NCBI GenBank assembly: GCA_012845835.1 | Contig: JABAKD010000020.1 | Coordinates: 1,808,936-1,872,935 of the forward strand | DNA length: 64,000 nt | From: Undaria pinnatifida | Lineage: Eukaryota > Sar > Phaeophyceae > Laminariales > Alariaceae | Direction of reading: 5' to 3' | Shown here: positions 37,201 to 48,809 of the stretch, piece by piece | Layout of the letters: every line of letters begins with the position of its first letter | Position numbering within the stretch: the first letter of the stretch is position 1 | Notes under the pieces: generated by a model | The model's database searches: none | Seen by the model: only the letters and a program-made list of their open reading frames with translations | Told to the model about the DNA's origin: nothing | Position numbers and translations under genes: made by a program

Positions 37201-40200
37201 TCAGCTTCGAAGGCGGTGTATTGTGCACTACACGTAGTCCGTCATGTGCTATTTCGCGGAGTCTGCGCGTAGCAATAAGGCGTCCTGTCTTGAGGCGCCC
37301 TCAAAAGTAGCCCTTACACCGAGCTGTTCAATCGTATACATGGTGCCATGGTATTGCTGCATGGTAGTGTGTACTGGTAAGTATGAGGGTTAGTAGCTTT
37401 GTTTTGTGCAAGAATCGTGCACGACGCCCTTCAGCAAGCAATCCATCTGCAGCATGTGACTCGCACTATCTATATACGAAGTACCAGGTACTGGTATATC
37501 CGAACGATCGCCGCGGGATACCATTGCCAATGATAATGCTCCGTCTCCTCGAATGACCCCCCCCCACTCTTCGCCCCTATGACCATGCATAAAATTTGTA
37601 CACCTCCCCCCTCCCCATTCCCTTCCACTGGGTGTCCAGTTCCGCGACGACAAGCGGTGCGTGGAGGTCCTCATGGACGAGGCGAAGTTCGTCGTGACGC
37701 CGGAGTCGAAGCAGCTCGAGTTCGAGGCGGCGCTTCTGGCGCACGAGGACCACATCTGCGCCGAGTACGAGCGCAAGCAGGAGGCGGCGGCGGCAGCAGC
37801 TGCCAAGCAGAACGAAAAAGAGGGCGACGGCGTGGCGAACGGTAAAGGCGGTGACGCGGCCAACGGTAAGAACGACGACGACAGCGACCGGGAGCGGAGG
37901 GGGCGCAGTAGGAGCGGGGGAAGAAAGGGCAGGAGTCGCAGCAGGAGTTACAGCCGCAGTCGCAGCAGGAGCCGCGGGAAAGGCAGCGGAGGCAGCAGCC
38001 GGAAGAAGGACAAAAAGAAGGTCGTGGAGGTGGCGCCCAAACGCGGATTCCAGGAGATTCTGGACAAGAGGGCTGTTAACCTCGGGATCGTGTTCGACGC
38101 CCTCGTGGAGAAGGCCCAGGTCAAGCGCAAGGAAGAGGTGAGGGTGTGTTTGCTTTTGAACCGACCCGGACCCGCTTTATCCTACGCTATCTTGATCTTG
38201 ACCGGGTGGTAGAGTTAGCAGGGAAGCGGTTGAATGTGTGGGCGGCTGGTTTTGGTGTAGGCGTTTTAATTGTTGACTGGGGTCTGGAGAGGGGTTTGGG
38301 AGAGCTGATGTTACTTTTTTTTTCAACGTTTTGCTGCAAGGGAGCGGTGTATGCGCGAGTTGTGCAGGCAGGGCGAAGGTCGGTGAGGTATTACTCGGGC
38401 GTGCATGTGTATCGTACGCGTCAGGCAAGATTGAACCCGCCTGTTGCGCACTCTGATTAGTTGGTCTCGACGCCCGTTTCTTAGACGCACACTGAGTAGT
38501 GCATTATTGATACCCTGGTGGGAGGTATGATACACCATAACCACCGAGCTATGCGGTCAGCGCTGACGAAAGGGACTACAACCCTAGAGTACATGCGAGG
38601 TCCAGGCTTGACCAACCAGTGGATCCCGGATCATGCTGTTATTAGATTTACACCATGACCACTGAGCTATGCAGTGAGTAGCAGTCAGTAGTGTGGTTTT
38701 CCCGTTATGCCTTGTTAGGGCTTTGACCGTCCTCGGCGTCGAGCTGCTCATCGTGTGTCCTATTAAACCGCCTCGGACCCTCTTCAGCCTCCCCTATCTT
38801 GGAACTTGACACGGGGGAAGGGGAGTAGTTACATCCTTAGGTCGGGAGGTTTAAGCCTTGAGAAGTCCAATGCGCGGTAATGGTGGTGCGCGTATCCGCC
38901 GAGTCTGCTGTTGCATGTACTGCTGCATATACCAAATGGAGATCCTGCTGTTGCATGTACTACTGTTGTAGTTTCTGACGTTACACCGTTTCGTTATCTA
39001 TTGTACGTCGTATGCATAGATCTCTGGTTGTACAAGCTGTTGTTTCACCCATGTGTGCAGGCGTGTTAACGGTGATATGCCCGATGACGTACTTTACCGT
39101 ATCGTATGACCTGTACTCTGCTATTTTTCGTGATGTCAACATGACCATGATACAGGAGCGTCAGCGTGAGCGCCGCGAGAAGAAGTTGCGCGAGCTCCTG
39201 GAAGATTACTTTTACCGCAGCGATCACCTTGACGTGCCTTGGGAGCAGGGGAGGGAGAAGATCGGGAAGCACTCGGCGTCCAAAGAAATGGAAGAGGAGG
39301 ACTGGTGAGCACGGGTCTTGACATTGGTTTGTGGTTTTGTTTTTTGACGTGTCTTGCCGTTGTTTTCGGGTTTCAAAGCTCTGTATTCCGCGCAAGAGCT
39401 TCGCTTCCTCGGTAGTTCTCAGGGGGGTGTACGAATGCAAGTCTGTCTATGTGGCGGCTCGCCGGCTAGAATCGACGCGAGTTTTTTTTTTTTTTTTTGA
39501 GGATGGCCGGAAGACTCCACTCGGCAGTGCGTAGAAGGATCCAGCGACGATATGATAGCCGCCTTGTCTCTCTGTCCGTCATTTTTTCCGTTGCGCGCAG
39601 CAGTAGCCGAAAGTGCTAGTCGAGAAGCACGCACTGCTTGTTTTGGCGACTGCTTCTACAGTAGTATGGTGACTCTTTCTTGTAACGTTTGACCCTTCCC
39701 CGGACCCCATTCGAAGAAATGCATTTTCACGGCGTAGTTTTACTTTTGGGCATTTGTCTGTCGTCAGGGTCGTACTTTCGGCAACCTCGATATGACTTGA
39801 TCTGATGGAATCTTGGTTTTCCTCCCTTTTACTTTTTTTAATTCAAGCCTTTTTTACACCTGCGCCAACGCTTCGGTGACGAAGTACCTACGGTAAAAAG
39901 AGGTGTTCTTTCGTTTGCTGTACCTGGTAGAGCTTACTTCGTCGCCTGGGCGGATGCTCACACCTTTTTTTTGTCGTTGGGTACAAGACTCGGCAACAGA
40001 TGGTGGCATTGCGCCGCTTCTTGTATCACGCTCCCCTTCCCCTTGTACAACAAGACACCAGCCCCCATGATATTACGGCTGGAGTTCAGTACCCTCGAAC
40101 CAAAAATTGGATAACGACCCCGTTGACCTTCGCGGGATCTGCGAAATCGGTTCCTTTTTCGGCGCCCCCCACCCTAACTTACCCCATTTTTGTCTTTTTT

Positions 40201-42549
40201 GTTGCCCGTCTGCCGGAAGCACGAGAGAGTTATTTCGGCCCGGATCCCACCGGCAATCCTTAGTTTGTTTTTGTTTGTGTCAACGGCACCTAACGACTGC
40301 CGCGGCGTAGGGTCCACCATTAATATTTTTATTGCCCTTGTTGCCGCAGCAAGAGGATGTTCGACGAGCACATGGCGATGCTGAAGGAGAAGATGGCCAA
40401 GAAAGCCGCGAGACAGGAGCAGATGCGCCTGGAGAGGGAAGCCAAGCGTAGGGTACGACCACGACCACCACGCCGCAGTGACGATGACTTGTTTGTGTTT
40501 TATTGAGGCGTTATTGTTCATCGTCGACGTGTTCCTGTTTTATTGAAGCGTTATTTGTCGCGGCGTTTCTGTTTTTTTCCGTGCGTAGGCGACGGCGCCG
40601 CTCGTGCCAGCGTGTCTCTCGCGTGTAACTCCGGCTGATGGCAGACAGAAGACGGCGGGCAGACCATGTCCGTGCTGTCTTTTCCCGCTTGAGACTACTA
40701 TTGTAATCCCTGTTGTCTGTTTGGACTGTGAATGGCATTATACGTAGTACTTCACAATGACGTTGTATTTGAAGTATTCTGTTGTTCTGGTCTTATTTAG
40801 TCCAAGAGTCTACTTTGAACACTGTCGTGCTGTGCTGTTATAGTTTGGGTATGAGTGTCTCGTGTAATAACGGTTGACTTTACCGGTAGATGATACTTGT
40901 ATACGTGGACAATAATTTTTTCACGGAATTTTTCCCCATTGTTTTGTTGGCTCCCCTGTGTTGAACGCCGCAGGAACGCGAGGAGCGCGAGAGGGAAGAG
41001 CGCGAGAGGCGATCTTCGAAGCGCGGGCGCTCCTCTTCCCGGTCGTACTCCGACTCCAGGTCCAGGTCGCGCTCTCGCGGCAGCAGCAGGAGCGATCGGT
41101 GAGAGGGAAACGGGGATCGCGGAGGGAGTTTCCGTCTTATATAGTTATATCTTGTGCGACGGTCTTGGGATATGATACTACACGTGCGACTACCTGGTAT
41201 TTGGCCTCCCATCCCCCTCCCCTTTGGCTGGGGGACACACTCACCATGGTGTGGAATGATATCGTGCATGAAAGTCCCTTTCGTTTTTGTTTTGATTTTT
41301 ATTCTTGTTTTTTGTTTTTTGTTCTAGTCTGGTATTTTGTGTGTTTTACTTTGCAGCTCGTTCATCTGCGTTACGCCCCTCAGAAAGAGGTTACTTGCAA
41401 CTTACGCGTATAGCCTAGTCCATTTGTATCGGTACTGCTGTCGTCTTGCCGCTTGTTTCAAATTTTTGGCACTTGTGCTGTCCCAGGGTCGGTAGAATGT
41501 TTGTTGGTTCACTTTGCGCTTGCGTCGGCACCTGTTGAGCTCGTTACAAGTCAACAATACGCGACCCCTGGCATGCTGTTAATAGCCATAATAAACGATT
41601 TACGTTGGACTGCAAAATGTACCTTACATCTTCGGATGGCACACGATGGCGCACGGGATCGTTCGGTTGTTAGAGGCCTTGGGTGACCGAGTGCAACGAC
41701 CGAAAACACGAGAAATACACCACTGCTAAGTATCATGATGCTGCGCGTGTCGTACAGGTCCCCACGCTGCGCTCTCCGGACTCATCTCTTACGCCAGCAG
41801 CCCTTTTTTTTTCTCAGAGTCTTGAAAAAAGAGGTTCATAGATTCCACCTGGAATATATATATATATATTACCAGAAGGAGGTACACTTTTTTTTTTCGC
41901 GCGCCGTTGCATCTCCTTGCAGGAGGTCGAGATCGCGCTCCGTGTCTAGGTCGAGGTCGATCGACTCTAGGGACCGCAAGCACAGCCACAAGAAGTCGAA
42001 GAAGAGACACAGGAGCCGCTCGCCCGACTCGCCGTACGTGTCATACCCGGTGGCCCCTGTCGAGAAGCACAAGAAGGTATGCTGGATGCTGGAAATCTAA
42101 ATTTTTTCCGAGAATAAATGGTGGACACGCGTGTTTGCGTTAGACAGCATGGATGAGTTGCCGCATTTCCCGCCGGTGCTCCCTCTGTGTGAAATTATAA
42201 TTCTTTAGTAACTGCGCTTTTTGACGTGACTCGTGCGTTTTATTACCAGGAGAAGAAGAAATCCAAGAAATCGAAGAAGGAGAAAAGGGAAAAGCGCGAA
42301 AGAGAGAAGGAAAGCCACAAGGACAGACACCAGGAAGCCTCGACCCCCGGTAAACAAGAAAAAAATCTGAAGGCCTCTCGCAAGGATTCCGTAGAATCTG
42401 CCGACGAGGAAGGGCAGGTGGTGCCGGGGGCGAAGCGACCGCGGGTGGACGGGGACCAAGCGGGAGATGACACCCGCCTTTCTGCCGATGGGATGGACGG
42501 CGAGGGGGATAAGGCTAAAGAGAACGGACACAGGAGCCCACTTCCGTAG
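31219..42549 (+). CDS. PRPF40: Pre-mRNA-processing factor PRP40 (WW and FF domains, RS-rich tail), eleven exons
   Basis: Exons: 31219-33252, 33973-34070, 35446-35665, 36215-36421, 36763-37002, 37640-38137, 39156-39304, 40350-40452, 40974-41098, 41923-42076, 42250-42549. All junctions are GT/AG and the frame closes at TAG after 1375 residues. PRP40 belongs to the U1 snRNP and bridges the 5' splice site to branch-point proteins. Residues 1-320 are P/Q/H-rich with a 7-residue repeat. WW1 spans 318-350 (Trp323; the second Trp is Tyr345) and WW2 spans 483-510 (Trp485, Trp505, two residues shorter than usual in the middle). A long Ala-rich linker separates them. FF domains lie at about 660-712, 720-784, 790-853, 865-933 and 1108-1166. 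RS-rich stretches lie at about 1010-1050 and 1195-1265. The start could also be the ATG at 31237. The RS tail resembles that of animal PRPF40. Confidence 0.93.
31767..31931 (+). repeat. 21-bp coding minisatellite in PRP40 exon 1
   Basis: Units of CAGCATCAGCCGTCTCCTCAA repeat about five times almost perfectly, with degenerate units at both sides. They encode QHQPSPQ. The near-identity of the central units points to recent expansion, so allele length is likely to vary. Confidence 0.85.
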
Positions 42550-45501
42550 TGAGCTGCCGTAGTACTAGGGTTACTGCGGAGGGGGTCCCGTTGCGAACTG
42601 GCGTAGCGCTTGGGTTGCAATGGAAGAAGGGGGGAGGGCGGGGGGGGTGGGGGGATAGGCAGGCGGTACTCTCGTGCGGTCTCGATGTTGACGTGGTTTC
42701 TGATGGTGTAGGTTTGTAGTCCATCGAAGAGGGAAACTTGGTGGCCTTGAGTGTTGCGGTAATAGTGCTGGCGACGCTAGGCCTTGTTTGTTTCTTTTGG
42801 CACTTAGTGACGTCGCGGCGCATCCATCCATCTCTTGGCAGCCGGAAAAAAAATCTACGTCTGCAGTAGGGCCGTACCGTATTATAGCATCGTGACGTTC
42901 TCACGGAGGAGGGCGAACGAGTAGGTAAACAGTAGACCCGTGTCCTATCGTATAGAACACCCAAGATGACACACCTCCTGTGATGATTTTCGCTTGTTTT
43001 CCCCGACGAAGGGGGAGTATCAACATCGAGCGATGCGTCTGTAGAAATATTTGGACGATATATTCCCATTCGCCACCGTTTTCGTTGTGTACCCCCTCCT
43101 TGTTTTGGAGAACGCCGGCTCTGAAAATCGTCGCAGGGGGTGTGTCATCTCGCGTGTTATACGGCAGTTGCCTCAATTGGCGAAGCGTCCTGACAGCCTT
43201 GAAGACACGCGTGTAATGTGCGGTACGAGGTATAAATGGTAAATTGCTCTCTGGTGTGATTTTCCAGCAATTGATGTGTCGGGGTATTGCGTGCAGCCTT
43301 GGTGGTGTAGTTTTAACTGCTGGCGTTGAACCGTGCCGTTACATCTTTGGCAACGTGGGCTATTTTATGTACTACACTGGGGGATGCGCAACACAGGGAG
43401 ACGGAGAAGCGATTTTTTATCTTATTTTTTTTCAAGTTTTCGTTTTGATACCCGCCGGCGCTTGCACTCGACCTGTCCGCTGGAGGTGCTTGCTGTGCTT
43501 GGCGTGCCTGAGAGGAAACGAAAATGTGCCCGCGTTTTTCCTATTGGCCCTTTTTTGCTTGGCTATGAATATTTAATGGCCGACAATCCTGTGATTAACA
43601 GCACAATTATTCGCAGGGAATAGCGTCTTTTCCCCCGTAAAATAACCTTGGCCCTGGCTGACGTCACTTTGCCTACAGTTTTGACCCACCCTCAGTACGT
43701 TTTCGGTATACGGATGTTCGACGAAAAAAGTCGACGATCGTTTTTTCATTTTTTCTTGTGTTTCCATGTTCTCGCGGTTTTTTTGCGGTTTGGGGGCAAT
43801 AGTCTAAAGCTTAAGCGCATCGCACTTCCGCGTATTTTTATGCATGCTGTGTGTGATTTTAACTCTACAATAACTGTATGCGCAATTCAGCGCTAGGTGT
43901 AGTTGTATCCTTCAGTGCCCGTGGTAACGACAGCGCGAGTTGTCCTGTCCCTACCGGCGGTCCCCGTTACTACTCTTGCAGCGCAAGCTATAGTTGGATA
44001 CGGATGCGTGAGTGTGTCAACCTTTTCTTCTACGGCTGACATGACCCGGAATTGATACTGACAGTTGCATGATACAAGCAAGCACACCATTATTAATAAT
44101 AGGGGACCCCACACTGCGGTTGACCGAAGTTCCATGGCGTAAAAGCCCACGAGAGGAAACGCCATCTGTCTGTGACCCGCTGAGTACCCGTGCTATATGG
44201 GTATACCCGCTCACTTTGGAAAATAAGTACCCGGCGGGTGCTTGCGAGTATTTCACATCTAGTTTGGGCGGGTAACCGGGTACCTGTTGAACAATCGGTT
44301 TCCCGGCGGTCACCCGTCAAACGTCCGGGTACCGTCTACAAGCCGGGTACCCGGGGCATGAGAATCTGTCGTGTTTGGAACAAATGAAGAGTTGGTAACG
44401 CAACACGTACGAAATCTGGTCCAGGAGACGTGATGTAGGAGATGGTAGGTTGCCATCCCCGGAGTTTTCCAGGTTAACCAACGGGGACCCGTTTAAACCC
44501 GGTACCCGGGGTATTTGAGACAATTTTTTATGTCCTTGAAATATTGGGCATATGAAGTTAGTACGAAAAGGTGGGATATTTTGCTCGCATTCACCTCCGG
44601 TTCCTCCCGCGCCCCCCCTCGCCCACACACACCCTCCCCCTCCCCCGCCGCCCCACCTTGAGTATAATCCGCCAGAATGATAAACGCTACCCGACAGGTG
44701 AGACCACCTCTTAACCTTTCGGGCCATCCATGTAATATAATAGCTCGAACTCATTTAAATGGTCAAGTTCGAATTAATAACCTCCCCCACGACCCCTCCT
44801 TTGCCGCCATCCCCACCATCGCCTAGACCTCGTGTTACGGTGGTTTTCTGGGTCTAAAAAGGGGTTTCCAGTCGAAGGTTGGCAAGTTGGGAAATGGAGG
44901 CAAGGTCAGGCGGGCCCCAAAGAAATATGCTTTCCTGCTCCTAGGGAGAGGACTCGTGCACGGCCGGGTACCCTCACTCTTCCGTATGCGTGGATTTTCT
45001 GACGTGCCAGCGCTGTATCAAGAGCTAGTGATGCGACGCGAGAGTCAGGGCTACGACAGCCGGACCGCTAAGGACGTTCTCCCGGGTGGCAGTCTTGGTA
45101 GTCTTGGTCTATGTGTGAACTATTAGGTTAACTTCGGGACGTGATGCTGTTGAGAAGTTACGCATAATTGTAGTTTTTTTCTTTTTTTGCAGTATGACCG
45201 GGAAACTCCTTGCGAGTATCACTGGGTGTTGCGAAAGCAATTGAGTGAAATCGACACACGACGCGTATGAAAATACGTGGAAGTGTGATGAGCTTGAGCC
45301 TTATTTTTCCCCATCCGCCGGAGGATTAAAATAAAAAATGAACAAAAAACACTACTAAGCCTTGTGCAGGATGCACGAGGCGAGAGGGATTCCTCCACAT
45401 TTTGAAAGATGCGTGCAAAACTATCAAAGTTTGTGACACTAGCACCACGCGTACAGTAAGCTCCTCCTATACATTTATGCGACCTCTAACATGTTGGAAA
45501 T
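42550..45501. other. Convergent intergenic region, left part, no gene recognised
   Basis: Follows the PRP40 stop codon. The open frame at 42515-43069 (minus) lies over the PRP40 3' end and has no domain. 44270-44520 carries several CGGGTACC / GGTACCCGGGG motifs. Short open frames at 43244-43576 and 44887-45126 are not recognised. Confidence 0.4.
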
Positions 45502-45844
45502 CCCCCCCCCCCCCCCCCCCTTTGTTTGGTGCTCCGTCTCGAAAGGGATTGAGTGTGTGGTCAATGGTCAAATGACTAAGGCAAGCAACAAACGAGTACC
45601 CCCCCCCACCGCCTTTTTCAACCATGAAGCAACTAAAGCATCCCCTTTTTCTAACACGCGCATGCCGCCTCGCAGGGTAGGGGTGTGGGAGTGGGTTTTG
45701 AAGAGCCGCATTTTCGAGACATATTCTAGACCGTGTGGAATCGGTGCTTCCCCGAATCTTCCATATTTCTGCATATATATACGGCTCATCAGGGTGGGCT
45801 AGCGTTAATGGTATTGCCCTGGGAGCCTAACAAGGCGTAAGATC

Positions 45845-45955
45845 TAGGATACGGAAATATTACCGGTATAAAGGGTATCACATGCGTTTGAAGGCAGGAT
45901 ACGGAAGGTTTTGTAAAAGGATTTCACACGCCTTTGAAGGCATGTTCGCATAGGA
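45845..45955 (+). repeat. Two tandem ~52 bp units
   Basis: GGATACGGAA ... TTTGAAGGCA occurs at about 45848-45897 and 45898-45946 with moderate divergence. Confidence 0.6.
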
Positions 45956-46269
45956 GACAGGGGATGATGATTTGCTCCTCGGACTCGCAACTCGTTGCCG
46001 TTTAGTGCTATCCGTGGCTTGTGGGACTAGACTAATACAAGAGCTTATCTAATACAAGTGAGTGACCAACAATGTGGAACCTGCCTAGTAGTAGATACCT
46101 GCTAGAGGGTGCGCTGTGCCTGTAACAGCCCTGATAATACATCAAACGCGCCAGCACAAAATTATCGGCATACATGGTAGGTTCAAGTACTCGTATACCA
46201 AGTACCGTAGTGTTCAATTGGCAGACCTGCAGGGGGCACTCTGTGTCCCCACCTTTAACCTTACAATCC

Positions 46270-46495
46270 TCTGTTTTTTTTTTGCACACTCTTCTACTTT
46301 CCAGCTTCTGGACAAGCCGTGGTCTCAGGTAGGTGTCGTCCCTTCTCCCCCCCGGTTCTTGCCTTCAATTTTTATCGCGCATAGGGTTCAGCAATCCCCT
46401 TGCTCGTCGATTTTTCATCGAGTGTTGCTAACTCACGCTCTCGCGCCTGCCGCAAGTCAATTTGTGCTCAAGAAAAAGTCCCCACGAACTTACTG
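46270..46495 (-). mobile_element. SINE-like retroposon, copy 2
   Basis: The complement matches the body of copy 1 (about 575-760) with few differences and ends in an A10 tail (T run at 46274-46283). The tRNA-like head is mostly missing; only a GATCGCCCC remnant remains near 46513-46520, so it is truncated or internally deleted at its 5' side. Confidence 0.75.
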
Positions 46496-47319
46496 TTATC
46501 GCCTCCTCCTGGGGCGATCGCGAGCTTTTGTATTTCACTAAAAAAATATGTCCCCGGGAAGATGGTAAGGGGAACTTCGTAGAAAAAAAGGGACCCGGGG
46601 CGATGTGTTTTGCAATATCGTCTGATTGCTAGATGTTTCGGTTTCGCTTCTGTTATACTATTATATTTATGAATGGTTGAGTCTTCCTGTGCCATACTGA
46701 TGTTGTGTGCCTGCAGGAAAACCGTGTATTTTATATCAGGACTAGGTGGTAGTAGAGTTTGAGTTCATGGAGCGGTTATTATACAATGAGACAACGAGTA
46801 ACAACGAGCAACGAACAACAGCAGGACCTCAGGTACACGCTGCCCATTGCATACGAGTCGCAGTGGGGCGGAATGGAATACCAGATATGCATACGTTCTC
46901 CCCCGGGGGTGACATACGTGGTGTCTTTCGTTGTCCCCGGGGATACCGAAGAGGTAGGGGGAACTTCATCAAAAAAATAAAACACACACACATCTCCCGG
47001 GGATCACACATCGTGCTTACAACCTTTTCGGCCATTTCGGGGGCGGGGGAAGGGGGGGGGGGGGCGTACTCATTTGTTGCTTGCCTTACTTAGTAATTTG
47101 GCCATTGACCACGCATCCCTTTCGAGACGGGGCGGGGGGGGGCAACACAAGGACGGGGCCCGGACATTGCGGTATATTAATTCGTATTCGTACGCGTACA
47201 CCCGCAGTTGGATAGTATGCACATAAATGCCTGTGCACCGTTATGCTATTATTATAATGGTACGTAGTATACAGGCGTCCCTTGCCTTGTGGAGTATAAT
47301 AGGTGAATCTCGTCCCTAG

Positions 47320-47770
47320 TGACGTCAAGGTCGTGGGTTGGGTGCGAGTCTCACGACTTCTTGGCGTAAAAAATGACTGACTGTTAATAGCGGAAAAGCG
47401 CAAGCGCGAGAGTTAGCAACAACAGTTGACATTCTGATAGTATGTATTTGTTATAAGGCTTAGTTTGGGTGAGCTATTATTGGTTAACCTTTGGCAACTG
47501 GTCAAACGGACTAATACCCCACTAATATCTTAACAAATGGCGTCGTCGACAGACCATGGGTTTTGGGGTCGTGGGTTCGATCCCCACCATCCACAATAAT
47601 AAACTTATATAATGGACGAGCATAAATAAGCTGAAAAAAGTGGGAATGCTGAACCCTATTAATAATAGCGACATAAATGAAGGCACACGTACCGGGGGGA
47701 AGGGGAGACACCTGAGACCACCCCATGCATGACCTTGCCCAGAAGGTCGCCGACGGTAAAAAACCTTACG
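47320..47770 (+). mobile_element. Two partial SINE-like copies in tandem
   Basis: The first piece (about 47320-47425) has a GTGGGTTGGGTGCGAGTCTC B-box-like block and the body motif GCGCGAGAGTTAGCAACA. The second (about 47540-47765) has an intact B box and well-pairing T arm, GTGGGTTCGATCCCCAC at 47571-47587, then GGGAATGCTGAACCCTAT and GAGACCA..CTTGCCCAGAAGG as in copy 1. Divergence from copy 1 is clearly greater than that of copy 2. Confidence 0.6.
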
Positions 47771-48060
47771 AGTGAAGCTGGAAGAAAGTAAAAAGTGATG
47801 TTTATCGGTTTTAATGACGAACCAAGGTTGTTACGCATCGTCTCTGCCACTACTGACTGACGTTGCGGGATTAGTTTCCTCAACCCTCGTGGGGCTTCAG
47901 AGGAAATTTAATGTCCCCAGGGTCCAAAACGACCACAAATCGGGTGCTGGGGTATATGGGATGTTATGTCTCCGACGTAAAACTTCGGGAAATCATGTAC
48001 GACAATGCGCACAGCATGGCGGCACTCGTACCGCTTGCTGCTGCACGCTTTTCCTAAAAG

Positions 48061-48809
48061 CTGGTTCACGTAAAAAATAACAAATTTATTTTCCAGCGAA
48101 TGTCCACGCCGTTTTTTCGATTCAGACCGTGAAATTTTGCACGTCTTCTATGTGCCATTGCGAAGACCTCACTTATCGTTTTTTTTTGTTTTTTTTTGTC
48201 TGATTTTTCGTCAGTCAAGATTTTTTGGAAAATGTATGGCCCACCTTAGACCAAAATGTTTCGGCGAAAAAAAATAAAAAAGGAAAAAAAAAAAAACGAG
48301 GTCAGGCCTCGGGATGGGCATGTAGAACACGTGCAAAATTTTAGGGTCCATCTCTCAAAAACGGCGTGGATATTTGGCCTTTGGTGCGTGAAAATGAGGA
48401 AGATACGTTATTTCCTTCAAACCACTTTGTTTTAGTGCAGGATCAAGTTTTTTCGCGAGGTGCTGATTAACGTTGAATACAGCCAGGTCAGATCTTCGAT
48501 ATTTTACACCAAAATTTCTACAGACATGCCTTGGAGTATCTCCAACCGGTTCGCGCATAATGCGGCGCATTTTTTTTTCTCGCCTTCGCTTGGGAAAAGC
48601 CTGAATATTATTGAGGAATATGAAGGCCTATCATTGGTCGATACGAGATACTCCTAGAGACAGCCCGAGGCCGTTAAAAAAAAAGACGGGCCATGTCACC
48701 CTCTTCCATTGGTCATGGGGGTCAGTATGATATCAAATATTCACCCTTTGACTAGATATTGCGAGCGGCATTCGTCGGGGAGAGAATTTGGGCTTTTTAC
48801 GTGAACCAG
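48061..48809 (-). mobile_element. Non-autonomous TIR DNA transposon, copy 2 (749 bp)
   Basis: Reverse-oriented homologue of 2111-2850. The ends are CTGGTTCACG at 48061 and CGTGAACCAG ending at 48809. Internal blocks such as GGCCTCGGGATGGGCATGTAGAACACGTGCA and GAATGCCGCTCGCAATAT are shared. No transposase frame. No clear target duplication. Confidence 0.72.

Larger units (their letters stand above)
45502..47143. mobile_element. Segment bounded by ~90-110 bp inverted repeats with C/G runs
   Basis: The left arm 45502-45610 begins with a run of about 19 C, then GTCTCGAAAGGGAT, GTGGTCAATGG, GGCAAGCAACAAACGAGTAC and another C run. The right arm 47052-47143 is the reverse complement of the same series at about 85% identity by eye. 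The enclosed 1.4 kb holds a SINE copy at 46270-46495 and two similar GTCCCCGGG...GGGGAACTTC blocks near 46552 and 46933. No transposase is seen. It may be a TIR element or two inverted copies of one small repeat. Confidence 0.55.

Noticed and set aside
38400-38690. tRNA gene on the minus strand (TAGCTCGGTGG and TAGCTCAGTGG blocks at about 38553 and 38668)
   Set aside because: The A-box-like blocks have no B box at tRNA distance; the nearest candidate is over 100 bases away. They are probably remnants of a tRNA-derived repeat inside a PRP40 intron.
47540-47610. Functional tRNA gene at the B box near 47571
   Set aside because: The T arm pairs well, but no acceptor stem or cloverleaf could be formed with the upstream sequence, and the body matches the SINE family.
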